From CALXOJ01 sp034120015 (GTDB lineage Bacteria > Spirochaetota > Spirochaetia > JAFGXN01): 30,298 nucleotides of DNA. The stretch covers positions 1-30,298 of the forward strand of contig JAXEIF010000001.1 of NCBI GenBank assembly GCA_034120015.1. The letters are read 5' to 3'. Under the pieces are notes generated by a model, which worked only from the letters and a program-made list of their open reading frames with translations, had not been told where the DNA came from and searched no databases. The position numbers and the translations under genes are program-made. Position 1 is the first letter of the stretch, and every line of letters begins with the position of its first letter. Shown here piece by piece: positions 7,287 to 15,838 of the stretch.

Positions 7287-9272
7287 ATGAAAGTTCTGAA
7301 ACCGATTTCCGATGTTCGGATTTCCGATGATTATATTCTTCCCTATCTGACACGAAATGCCGACACTCTGCTTTTGAACGAATGGCAGCAGATGAATGAC
7401 AAAGGCTATCTCGATAATTTTAAAGTTGCGGGAATGAATACTTTCGGATTTTACAGAGGAACTCCCGATGCCGATGCCTGTGTACACGACTGGGCCAAAA
7501 CGGCTTTTATTGTTTTAACAAGAAAAGAGACGGGAGATTCGGCTCATACGGCGCTGAATCATTACCTGGAAGAATATATTCATCTGGTGACGGCCGCTCA
7601 GGAAGAAAGCGGTTATCTTTATACCTATAAACAGATATGCGAACCCTCACAAAAATGGCAGCGGCTTTACGGCGAACGGGAATGGCTGTGCATGGGCGCC
7701 TTTATCGAAACAGCTGTCACCCATTTCCGGCTGACGGGCAGCAAAACACTGCTGAACGGAGCCGAAAAATGTGCCGACATGTTCCTTGGAGAATTCGGCC
7801 GCTCGGAAGATTTGCGAACGGCCGCTTTTTCCCGTATGGAGCGCTCCCTGTTTTTACTGGCGGAAGCAACCGGAAACGAACGGTTTGCCTCGACGGCCGG
7901 ACGGCTTTTGGAGCGCCGGACAAAACAGAAAGCCCCCGGTTTCCGTATATTAAAGGAAATCAGACAGATGCGCCGCGCGGAAAAAGCAATCGGGAAAAAA
8001 CAGCTGTCGCTTCTTAACAATGAATACCCGGTTCTGACACCGCCATGGGAAATCTTTCCCGAAGATATCAAACGCAACCGGCTGCGGACATTTAAGAATA
8101 CCGTTACCGGAGAAGCGGTGCAGCTGAAACCGGGGCTGTCGGTACTCGACAAACCGCACGGATCGGCAAAAAATTTTACCGCTCTGCTGCGCGCCTATCT
8201 GGCAGCTCCCTCAATCGATGAACAAATTCTCCCGGCCGTCGAAAAACAGTGGAACGAAATTATCCTTCATTATGCTTACATCACGGGCGGTATCGGCTCA
8301 AATGCCCTGACGGGAAGTTTCGAAAAACCGGACGATTTGCCGGCAGACACCTCCTGTGCCTCTCCCGAATCGGCATACGAAATGCTCTCGCTCTCGGCAG
8401 AACTTTACCGCAAAACGGGACGTCTTTTTTATCTCGATTACTGCGAATGGATTTTTTTCAATCTGATTCTGACTTCCGTCAATACCGATAAAGACCGTTT
8501 CTTTTCCCGGCACCTGCATGAATCGCACGGTGATTTCGGCAGAAAAGAAATTCCGCTGCACATGAGTGCATCGATCGCCGTCTCGGCCGCTTTGGCGCTT
8601 TTCCCCGATCTTCTGTTTTCCACGGACGATGATCATGATATTTATATCAATCAGTACCTGAATGCGGAAGCGGTGACCGACAACCCGAAAGTCAAAATCT
8701 CCGTCAAAACATTCGAAACCGATTCGTTCCGAAGCGAAATTAAAATTACCAAACAAACGGCCGACGATATGACCGTTTTTCTGAGGATCCCGGGTTGGGC
8801 GATGGGATACCGTATTATCGTCGACGGCAAAGAAATCGATTCGATGCCGAACATCCGGTTCGGAGACAGCGATGCCGTTCCCCACTACTTCAACGGCAAC
8901 CGCTTCCCGGTTCCGCTTTCGGGCAAAGGCACCTTCACGATTACCACCGATTTCCCGAAAATTGTAAGAAACCATTATCCCCGGCCGTCAAAAAAGAAAA
9001 ACGAAGACGGAGTTTTTGCCGTTTCACGCGGTAAATTCCTCTACTGCGCCGAAGAAGCCGACAACCGTCACGTCGACTTCGAAACACTGAATTTAAACGC
9101 CATGACCGATTTTCAGACCGAAAAGAGTTACGACTTTTTCAGTTCGCTGATTATCGATGCCAGGGACATCGACGGAAACCGTGTACGCCTGATTCCGTTT
9201 CACCTTTGGAACAACCGCGGCAACGGCAAAATGAAAATCTGGCTGAAAAATAAAACCGAAGAAAAAAAATAA
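7287..9272 (+). CDS. GH127/DUF1680-like protein, active-site residues apparently missing
   Basis: This 661-residue protein has the layout of glycoside hydrolase family 127 (DUF1680; beta-L-arabinofuranosidase type). It has an alpha-helical (alpha/alpha)6-type region with YITGGIGS at 331-338, DDLPADT near 349, a helix with ...YRKTGRLFYLDYCEWIFFN, and a beta-rich C-terminal part. By-eye alignment to the HypBA1-type motifs places Gly, Ser and Glu where the family has the acid/base Glu, the zinc-ligand Glu and the following Cys. The usual CCPPN stretch, with nucleophile and zinc cysteines, is replaced by PLHMS near 423-427. No signal peptide is visible, so it is predicted cytoplasmic. It stands alone between sbcB and hisS. 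It may be a non-hydrolytic or divergent member; its substrate is unknown. Confidence 0.7.
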   Translation: MKVLKPISDVRISDDYILPYLTRNADTLLLNEWQQMNDKGYLDNFKVAGMNTFGFYRGTPDADACVHDWAKTAFIVLTRKETGDSAHTALNHYLEEYIHLVTAAQEESGYLYTYKQICEPSQKWQRLYGEREWLCMGAFIETAVTHFRLTGSKTLLNGAEKCADMFLGEFGRSEDLRTAAFSRMERSLFLLAEATGNERFASTAGRLLERRTKQKAPGFRILKEIRQMRRAEKAIGKKQLSLLNNEYPVLTPPWEIFPEDIKRNRLRTFKNTVTGEAVQLKPGLSVLDKPHGSAKNFTALLRAYLAAPSIDEQILPAVEKQWNEIILHYAYITGGIGSNALTGSFEKPDDLPADTSCASPESAYEMLSLSAELYRKTGRLFYLDYCEWIFFNLILTSVNTDKDRFFSRHLHESHGDFGRKEIPLHMSASIAVSAALALFPDLLFSTDDDHDIYINQYLNAEAVTDNPKVKISVKTFETDSFRSEIKITKQTADDMTVFLRIPGWAMGYRIIVDGKEIDSMPNIRFGDSDAVPHYFNGNRFPVPLSGKGTFTITTDFPKIVRNHYPRPSKKKNEDGVFAVSRGKFLYCAEEADNRHVDFETLNLNAMTDFQTEKSYDFFSSLIIDARDIDGNRVRLIPFHLWNNRGNGKMKIWLKNKTEEKK

Positions 9273-9275
9273 CCG

Positions 9276-9320
9276 TTCGAATTTCGACCGGATTTGTGCT
9301 ACAATTATAGAGACAAGGAA
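9276..9320 (+). promoter_or_regulatory. hisS promoter and ribosome binding site
   Basis: TACAAT (9300-9305; 5 of 6) is preceded by a weak -35, TTCGAA at 9276-9281, with an 18-nt spacer. A predicted leader of about 14 nt contains AAGGAA (9315-9320), 5 nt before the ATG. A weak inverted repeat at 9273-9290 overlaps the -35 region and is the only terminator-like element after the GH127-like gene. Confidence 0.5.
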
Positions 9321-9325
9321 CAAAA

Positions 9326-10633
9326 ATGAATCAGAGAGTAGAACCGAAAATTCTGAAAGGTTTCCGCGATTCGCTTCCGGAAACCGAAACAGTCAGAAAA
9401 CAGATTATCCGGAAACTGGAAGACACCTTTACCCGTTTCGGATTCGATCCTATCGACACCCCCGTACTCGAATATGCATCCGTGCTTTTGGGAAAAGGCA
9501 GCGGCGAAACCGATAAACAGATTTACCGCTTTCGGGACAACGGCGACCGCGATGTCGCAATGCGCTTCGACCTGACGGTCCCCTTTGCCCGTTTCACGGC
9601 AGCGCACCGCGAAGAGATTCCGATGCCGTTCCGCCGCTATCATATCGCCAAAGTGTGGCGCGGCGAAAATACTCAGAAAGGACGTTACAGGGAGTTTGTT
9701 CAGTGTGACTTCGACATTGTCGGCAGCGATTCCGTTCTCAATGATCTGGATATTCTTCTGCTGATGAAAGAATCATTCCGTATAATGGGTGTCGAAAAAA
9801 CGACCTTTCACATCTCGCACCGCGGAATCTTCAACACCTTTCTGCAAAAAGAAGGCATCGGTGATTTGTCTGTCGAAATTTTACGAACGGTTGACAAACT
9901 GGGAAAAATCGGAGAAGAAGAAGTTCTGACACTTTTAACCGGTCTGACAGGAAAAGAAAAGGCCGAAAAAATTCTGTCTTATATCCGTATCGAAAGCAGT
10001 AATGACGAAACGCTGGCAAAACTGATTCGCCTGTGCGGCGGTGAAACGGAAGATACCGAACGTCTCGCTTTTCTGCTGCAAAAACTGGAAAACACGGACA
10101 GCGGTTCCCGTTTTCTCCTCAATCCGTCAATAACCCGCGGTCTCGATTATTACACAGGCATCGTGTACGAAACCTTTCTGGACGATCTGCCGGGCATCGG
10201 TTCGGTTTGTTCGGGCGGCCGCTACGATAATCTGACTTCGATTTACGGAAAAGACCGGCTTCCGGGAGTCGGTTCGTCCATCGGACTCGACCGGCTGATG
10301 GCTGCGTTGGAAGAACTGCAGATGATACCGCCGCAAAAGACAGGCACAACCGCCCTCATCTGTTTTCAGGATCGCAGTTATACCGATCATTACCTGAAAC
10401 TGACCCGCGATTTCCGCAATGCCGGCGTCGCCTGCGAACTCTACCCGGAAACCAAAAAACTTCCGAAACAGTTTTCTTATGCGGAAACCAAAGGCATTCC
10501 GTTTGCCGTCATTTGCGGCGAAGAGGAATTCCGCAACGGTACGGTGACCGTCAAAAACCTGAACAGCCGGGAAAATCACTCCGGTCTTTCATTTGACGAC
10601 GCCGTTAATCTGATACGACAGGACGAAAAATGA
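9326..10633 (+). CDS. hisS: Histidyl-tRNA synthetase
   Basis: This class II aminoacyl-tRNA synthetase charges tRNA-His. The 435-residue protein has motif 2 with FDLTVPFARF and PFRRYHIAKVWRGE near residues 80-115, then EFVQCDFDIVG near 127. The HisRS-specific RGLDYYTGIVYE is near 270, motif 3 (GVGSSIGLDRL) is near 315, and an anticodon-binding domain fills the last 100 residues. A clear AAGGA site precedes the ATG. The stop overlaps the start of the helicase gene (ATGA), so the two are probably translated from one mRNA. Confidence 0.97.
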   Translation: MNQRVEPKILKGFRDSLPETETVRKQIIRKLEDTFTRFGFDPIDTPVLEYASVLLGKGSGETDKQIYRFRDNGDRDVAMRFDLTVPFARFTAAHREEIPMPFRRYHIAKVWRGENTQKGRYREFVQCDFDIVGSDSVLNDLDILLLMKESFRIMGVEKTTFHISHRGIFNTFLQKEGIGDLSVEILRTVDKLGKIGEEEVLTLLTGLTGKEKAEKILSYIRIESSNDETLAKLIRLCGGETEDTERLAFLLQKLENTDSGSRFLLNPSITRGLDYYTGIVYETFLDDLPGIGSVCSGGRYDNLTSIYGKDRLPGVGSSIGLDRLMAALEELQMIPPQKTGTTALICFQDRSYTDHYLKLTRDFRNAGVACELYPETKKLPKQFSYAETKGIPFAVICGEEEFRNGTVTVKNLNSRENHSGLSFDDAVNLIRQDEK

Positions 10634-13098
10634 ATTATGCAGAACTGCCGGTCTACCGGCAGAAAGAAAAAATTTTGGATTGTCTGAAAGACAATCAGGT
10701 CATCATCGTTCAAAGCCCGACCGGATCGGGGAAAACAACCCAAATTCCGATCATTCTTCACGATGCCGGCTACGGTGAGAACGGTATCATCGGAGTCACC
10801 CAGCCGCGACGGATTGCGGCCCTTTCCGTCAGCGATTTTATTGCCCGACAGCTGAACTGCCGTGTCGGCGACTTTGTCGGCTACAAGATGCGCTTCGACG
10901 ACAAAACCTCTCCTTATACCCGACTGAAAATTATGACAGACGGTATTCTTCTTCAGGAACTCAAACAGGACCGCTTCCTTTCGAAGTACAGCGTCATCAT
11001 GGTCGACGAAGCCCACGAACGCAGTCTGAATATTGACTTTATTCTCGGACTTCTGAAAGATATTCTGAAAAACCGGGCCGATTTCAAAGTTATCATCTCC
11101 TCGGCTACCATCAACACATCCGTCTTTTCGAAATACTTCGATAATGCACCGGTCGTGACTATCGAAACTCCTGTTTATCCCGTCAATGTTGTGTACCGTC
11201 CTTTATCCGACAAACATGACGAAGAACTGATTTACACCGAAATCGCCGATATTATCGAAAAACGGATTCAACGGAATATTCCGGGCGATATTCTGGTTTT
11301 TCTGTCGGGAGAAGCGGCCATCAAAACCTGCCTGAAAGAAATCGTTTCGCGTCCGGCAGCCGAAAAACTGGTACTTTATCCGCTCTACGGACGGCTCAGC
11401 AAAGAAGAACAGGAGCGTGTTTTTACCCCGACACCGCCCGGTATGACAAAAGTGGTTGTGTCAACCAATATTGCCGAAACAAGTGTGACCATTGACGGCA
11501 TCAGTGCCGTCATCGATTCGGGAGCAGCAAAAATCAATTTCTACAACAACAAAACCTACACCTCATCTCTGATCGAATCGGAAATTTCCCGCGCTTCCGC
11601 CGATCAGCGTAAAGGACGCGCCGGCAGGACCGGCCCCGGAGACTGTTACCGGCTTTACTCGAAACTGAATTACGAACATAAGCCTCCGTTTTCGACCGAG
11701 GAAATTTTCCGCACCGACCTGTCGGAAGTGATTCTCCGAATGGCCGACCTCGGCATCCGCGATTTCGAACACTTCGATTTCATATCCCGACCGAATCAGG
11801 CCTCGATCGCCGGCGGTATGGAAACACTTCTGCTGCTGGAAGCCATTACACCGGACCGGGAATTAACCGAAATCGGAAAAATGATGGTCGAATTTCCGCT
11901 GCTGCCCCGCCATGCCCGTATGATTATCGAAGCCGTTTACCGTTACCCCGAAGTGCTCGGAGATGTGATAACGGCGACCGCTTTTCTGTCGACCCACACA
12001 CCGTTTATTCTGCCTCCCGATGAAGAGCTGGCGGCACGGGCTGCCCATCACCGCTTCCGGGATCCTTCGGGCGACTTTATCTCTTATCTTAAAATTTATG
12101 CGAAATTCACGGCCGCAGACGACAAAGAGCTGTTTTGCAGAAAGAACTATCTCGACTGCAAGGTGATGACGGAAATTGTCAATATCAAAGAGCAGCTGGA
12201 GGCCATTCTGGCGGAAAAAAACATTCCCGTCGGTAACCGCTTCGATCTGAAGGCCTTTCTGATGTCGCTTTCCAAGGGACTGATTCAGTTTGTCTGTGTC
12301 CGGACAAAAACCAATGTTTACCGTTCGGTTACCGCGGAGAAGATCAGCATTCACCCCGGTTCGGTTCTGTATAAGGAAAATGCCGAATTTATTGTTGCCG
12401 GCGAAGTGGTTAAAACATCGAAAACTTTTGCCCGCAGTGTTTCGAAGCTGCAGAAAGAATGGATTCGGGAACTCTCCCCCGAACTTTACGACGGATTGAT
12501 GAAAAACAGAAACGGGAAAAAAGAAAGTCCGGCCGAAAACGAAACGCATTCCGACAGCGATATCGTTCTTTGCCGCCACCGCTTTCCTGTCGGCACGGAC
12601 GGCTCCCAAAAAGGCGTCGTACAGCTGGACTGGAACCTCTACCGGAAAATCCGTTATGATATTACCGAAAAAGATATCAGAAAGACAGCCTCTTTGCGCG
12701 GTACGATTCTGTGGCGCAACTATCGGATTCTTTCCGCGGAAAAAATGCGGACCCTGATGTTTACGGCACAGTTTTTAAATCCGGAACAGGATTTTATCGA
12801 AACCGTTGACCGGCAGCCGCATCCCTTCGGCGATCCGCTGCTGAAAAACCTGTCTCTGCTGCTGAAACTGACTCCGTTTGAGAAAAAAAGCAAAAACCTC
12901 GGTTTTGTTTTTCTGCGGCTGACCGAAAAAGGCGATTATGTGCTTGATGTCACGCCGAAGTTCACCGTGGCCGTCAACGAAAGCCTCGGCGCCCTCGAAG
13001 AGCTGGCCGATATTGCCGCCTCGGCGGCAAGCGCCAAGCAGACAGAACAGCTTAACCGCGTTTACAGGCGGCTTTCGATTATCGAAGACAAATTCTGA
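10630..13098 (+). CDS. hrpA: DEAH-box ATP-dependent RNA helicase, HrpA/HrpB-like
   Basis: The 822-residue protein is an SF2 helicase of the DEAH family. It has Walker A GSGKT at 32-36, motif Ia TQPRR near 58, motif II DEAH at 126-129, motif III SAT at 158-160, STNIAETSVTIDG at 278-290 and motif VI QRKGRAGRTG at 326-335. A helicase-associated helical domain follows to about 520. The last 300 residues resemble the OB-fold and C-terminal region of HrpA. It is much shorter than E. coli HrpA (about 1300) and near HrpB in length, so the symbol is provisional. It overlaps hisS by 4 bp, which supports a role in RNA or translation. It ends against aroB. Confidence 0.85.
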   Translation: MNYAELPVYRQKEKILDCLKDNQVIIVQSPTGSGKTTQIPIILHDAGYGENGIIGVTQPRRIAALSVSDFIARQLNCRVGDFVGYKMRFDDKTSPYTRLKIMTDGILLQELKQDRFLSKYSVIMVDEAHERSLNIDFILGLLKDILKNRADFKVIISSATINTSVFSKYFDNAPVVTIETPVYPVNVVYRPLSDKHDEELIYTEIADIIEKRIQRNIPGDILVFLSGEAAIKTCLKEIVSRPAAEKLVLYPLYGRLSKEEQERVFTPTPPGMTKVVVSTNIAETSVTIDGISAVIDSGAAKINFYNNKTYTSSLIESEISRASADQRKGRAGRTGPGDCYRLYSKLNYEHKPPFSTEEIFRTDLSEVILRMADLGIRDFEHFDFISRPNQASIAGGMETLLLLEAITPDRELTEIGKMMVEFPLLPRHARMIIEAVYRYPEVLGDVITATAFLSTHTPFILPPDEELAARAAHHRFRDPSGDFISYLKIYAKFTAADDKELFCRKNYLDCKVMTEIVNIKEQLEAILAEKNIPVGNRFDLKAFLMSLSKGLIQFVCVRTKTNVYRSVTAEKISIHPGSVLYKENAEFIVAGEVVKTSKTFARSVSKLQKEWIRELSPELYDGLMKNRNGKKESPAENETHSDSDIVLCRHRFPVGTDGSQKGVVQLDWNLYRKIRYDITEKDIRKTASLRGTILWRNYRILSAEKMRTLMFTAQFLNPEQDFIETVDRQPHPFGDPLLKNLSLLLKLTPFEKKSKNLGFVFLRLTEKGDYVLDVTPKFTVAVNESLGALEELADIAASAASAKQTEQLNRVYRRLSIIEDKF

Positions 13099-13120
13099 TT
13101 CCTGTTTATAAAACGGGAAT
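13098..13120. terminator. Convergent hairpin over the helicase and aroB stop codons
   Basis: The two arms at 13098-13107 and 13111-13120 form a 10-bp stem with one G-U pair and a 3-nt loop. It includes the last base of the helicase stop and the whole aroB stop. Neither side has a clear T run, so termination is possible but weakly supported. Confidence 0.4.
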
Positions 13121-14146
13121 CACCTGCCGGAGGACCTCAACCGGAAGCGGAGTCCGAAAAGTTTCGCACGGACCGGACTGGAGAACAAACTGCAGTTCTC
13201 CGGCAGCTTTCTTTTTATCGTGTTCCAAAGCACGGCAAAACATCCCGAAATCGACAACGGGGCGGTCGACTTCAAACCCGTAACGACGGACCAGTTCGCG
13301 AAAACTTTCCGTATATGAACGGTTGCCTTTCCCGATCAGTTCGGCCGCTTTCAACCCTTTATCCATACCCCAGACAACCGCCTCACCGTGCGTCACCGAT
13401 CCCAATCCGGCTACAGCCTCGAATGCATGTCCGAAAGTGTGCCCCCAGTTTAAAAAGGCACGGATTCCGTGTTCGTGCAAATCGTCGCGGACAAAGCAGG
13501 CTTTGACGGTAACGCACCGCGCCACCGCATCCCGCAGCACCGCCGGAGTTCTCTCCCGAAACGCCGCGCTTTCCGTCAGCAACCGTTCGAACAAAATTTC
13601 GTCACCCAGCATGGCCGTTTTAATGACTTCGCCAAGACCGCTGCGGTACTCGTGTTCGGGCAACGTCGCCAGAAAACTCAAATCGATACGAACTTCCCTG
13701 GCCGGATAAAAAGTTCCGACCATGTTTTTGAGACCGCGGTAATCGATGCCGGTTTTACCGCCCACGGAAGCATCAACCATCGCCAGCAGCGTCGTCGGGT
13801 AAAAGACGACCGCACATCCCCTTTTGTACAGCGACGCGGCCAGTCCCGTCAGATCGGTCAGCACGCCGCCACCGACAGCTGTCATTTCGCCGTCCCGATC
13901 CAGATCCGCATCAAAAGCGGCATCAAGAATGCGAAAAAGAGAATCCGCTGTTTTTGCCGATTCTCCCGGAGGCAGAAGAAGCCGACAGTGTTCGGGAACG
14001 GCATCCCAAAACCGGGAAAAAGAAGCATGTGATTTATATATCTGCCAATCGGAAATAAACAGACGATTTTCGTATTTGTTTTCCGTTTTCAGTTCACTAA
14101 AATAAATATCTGTGTTATAATCACCGAAATTAAGACTTGCTATCAT
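13106..14146 (-). CDS. aroB: 3-dehydroquinate synthase AroB
   Basis: AroB cyclises DAHP to 3-dehydroquinate, the second shikimate-pathway step, using NAD and a divalent metal. Family landmarks are PPGESAKT, AVGGGVLTDLTG, YPTTLLAMVDASVGGKTGID, KNMVGTFYPA, the metal ligand in GLGEVIKTAM, and NWGHTFGHA with its histidine. From the ATG at 14146 the protein has 346 residues (E. coli 362). An upstream in-frame ATG at 14167 would add seven residues, but it lies inside a plausible -10 box, so I favour the second one. Neither has a Shine-Dalgarno site. It is a single gene, convergent with the helicase and divergent from the SLBB gene. Confidence 0.93.
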   Translation of the reverse strand: MIASLNFGDYNTDIYFSELKTENKYENRLFISDWQIYKSHASFSRFWDAVPEHCRLLLPPGESAKTADSLFRILDAAFDADLDRDGEMTAVGGGVLTDLTGLAASLYKRGCAVVFYPTTLLAMVDASVGGKTGIDYRGLKNMVGTFYPAREVRIDLSFLATLPEHEYRSGLGEVIKTAMLGDEILFERLLTESAAFRERTPAVLRDAVARCVTVKACFVRDDLHEHGIRAFLNWGHTFGHAFEAVAGLGSVTHGEAVVWGMDKGLKAAELIGKGNRSYTESFRELVRRYGFEVDRPVVDFGMFCRALEHDKKKAAGELQFVLQSGPCETFRTPLPVEVLRQVIPVL

Positions 14147-14148
14147 CG

Positions 14149-14199
14149 TTGTACCGTTTTTTAACATAGACTATTTTTTCGTTTTTTTCAACCGGAGGG
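14149..14199 (+). promoter_or_regulatory. Promoter and strong RBS for the SLBB-desulfurase-thiI operon
   Basis: A weak TTGTAC (14149-14154) and TATTTT (14172-14177) have a 17-nt spacer. They are followed by GGAGGG at 14194-14199, 4 nt before a TTG start. The RBS is what decides the TTG start. It overlaps the divergent aroB promoter. Confidence 0.45.
14163..14191 (-). promoter_or_regulatory. Candidate aroB promoter
   Basis: Minus-strand TTGAAA (14186-14191) and TATGTT (14163-14168) have a 17-nt spacer. A start about 7 nt downstream would give a leader of roughly 10 nt to the ATG at 14146. The -10 match is only 4 of 6. Confidence 0.4.
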
Positions 14200-14203
14200 T
14201 AAA

Positions 14204-15838
14204 TTGAAACGATTTATAATTCCTTTTATGATTTTCTCTGTTTTGACGGTATCGGCGCAGGAATCGACATCAACGGATTCTTCCGCAGCCGTCGCCGGAA
14301 CCGAATCTCTGGTCAGTTCGAAATCTTCCGATTTCGGTTTACGCTCCGAGATTCTGAAAAAACTTTCCACACCGACTCAGAACCTGGCCAGTATCCCGCA
14401 GTCATATGTTTCGGCATTACTCTCTTATCAGCCGACTCCAGGCGATATTTACGCCCTGGCTGTTTCGACATTTTCCAATTCAACGCTCTCGGCAGAAACC
14501 CTCTATTTTCAGCTCGATTCGGAATACTGCTTTGATTTACCGATTTTGGGAAAAACCAGCGTCAAAGGCATGGATCTGTTTACACTGCAAAAAACGGTAA
14601 CCAACAAACTGAAAACGGTACTTCCTGTCACAACCGCCGATTTTCGCCTGATGACACCCGCTCTTTTCGATGTTTTTGTTTACGGCGGTGTCATGGCTCC
14701 CGGAAAACAGAGAATGAATTCAACTTTTTCTCTTATCGATGCCATTGCCCTGGCAGGCGGTTTGCGACCGACAGGCAGCTACCGGAAAATTGTCATCCGA
14801 AAACCGGACGGAACGGTCAAATCATACGACATTTCGAAATACTTTACCGAAGCCGATTTCGAATGCAACCCGCTGCTCTCTCCCAACGATACGATTCAGA
14901 TTCTGAGCGCCGATATCATCGTTTCCACAAACGAATATCTGAATTACGGCGGATCATACGAACTGATTGAAGGGGAAACGATTGCTGACGTTATTCAGCT
15001 GGGCGGAGGAATCAAATCCGAAGTTGACTGTTATTCGGCTTCCGTTGTCAGACAGATAAAAACAACAACCCAAACATTTCAGATACCGGCTTCCGAATTC
15101 GAAACTTTCGCCTTAAAGAACAACGATATAATCAATTTTATTCCCAATTCCGCTGTATACGATCCGATTATCGTCGACGGTGCCGTTTTCGGCAGTTCAT
15201 GGGGAACATCGGTTCAGTCATCACAATCGATTGCCCTTTCCGAGATTAACAATATGTCTCTTGTTACCAAACCGCAGCGGATTACAATTCCCTATTCCGA
15301 AGGAATCTCCGTTTTGGCAGCGCTTGATATGGCAGGCGGTCCGACACCGATGGCTCTGCTTGAAAACGCTTTTATTCTGAAAAAAGGCAGTCTGAATAAA
15401 ACCAGTCAGAATATAAAAACACTGTGGCAGACCCGAAATCCGGAATTGGATATCCTTCTGGAACCGGGCGACCGCCTGGTTATTCCCATGGAACAGCTGG
15501 TTGTTTTTGTGGGAGGAGAGGTCAACGATCCCAATGCGATTCAGTACAATACGGCCTATTCAGTGTTCGACTACGTCAAACTGGCCGGCGGCTATACGGC
15601 GGAAGCCGATATGAGACGTTTCTATACTTTAAATCAGGAAGGAAAACGGGTCGAAATTTCCAAGGATTACGTTGTTTCTCCCGGAGATATTATCTATATA
15701 GAGAAAAATTTTGCCCAGCTTTCCAATCAGGCTTTTAAAGATGTTCTGGTCTATACGGGATTTGTCAGTTCGCTTGTCGCGACCGCATCGAGCATCATGT
15801 CGCTGGCAATTAACGTTCGAAACTGGCAACGGAACTGA
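14204..15838 (+). CDS. Exported SLBB-domain protein, polysaccharide-export (Wza-like) family
   Basis: The 544-residue protein starts at TTG behind a strong GGAGGG site. Residues 1-19 are a signal peptide ending SAQ. A polysaccharide-export (PES) domain with TPGD at 78-81 spans about 75-150. Several SLBB-type modules follow, at about 157-235, 240-320, 322-430 and 433-500, with recurring GG(V/E)...PG and PGD/PND turns (SPND 226, EPGD 420, SPGD 492). A C-terminal hydrophobic helix lies near 513-537. In known systems such proteins form periplasmic or outer-membrane conduits for capsule or exopolysaccharide. No glycosyltransferase or Wzc-like gene is nearby. Instead it overlaps a cysteine desulfurase gene by 1 bp. 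No lipobox is seen, unlike Wza. Confidence 0.85.
   Translation: MKRFIIPFMIFSVLTVSAQESTSTDSSAAVAGTESLVSSKSSDFGLRSEILKKLSTPTQNLASIPQSYVSALLSYQPTPGDIYALAVSTFSNSTLSAETLYFQLDSEYCFDLPILGKTSVKGMDLFTLQKTVTNKLKTVLPVTTADFRLMTPALFDVFVYGGVMAPGKQRMNSTFSLIDAIALAGGLRPTGSYRKIVIRKPDGTVKSYDISKYFTEADFECNPLLSPNDTIQILSADIIVSTNEYLNYGGSYELIEGETIADVIQLGGGIKSEVDCYSASVVRQIKTTTQTFQIPASEFETFALKNNDIINFIPNSAVYDPIIVDGAVFGSSWGTSVQSSQSIALSEINNMSLVTKPQRITIPYSEGISVLAALDMAGGPTPMALLENAFILKKGSLNKTSQNIKTLWQTRNPELDILLEPGDRLVIPMEQLVVFVGGEVNDPNAIQYNTAYSVFDYVKLAGGYTAEADMRRFYTLNQEGKRVEISKDYVVSPGDIIYIEKNFAQLSNQAFKDVLVYTGFVSSLVATASSIMSLAINVRNWQRN

Noticed and set aside
9273..9291. Terminator after the GH127-like gene
   Set aside because: The inverted repeat has only two 3-bp arms with a mismatch and no T run, and it overlaps the hisS promoter region.
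14147..14167. ATG at 14167 as the aroB start
   Set aside because: It lies within a candidate -10 box and has no RBS. Kept only as an alternative, since the promoter call is itself moderate.
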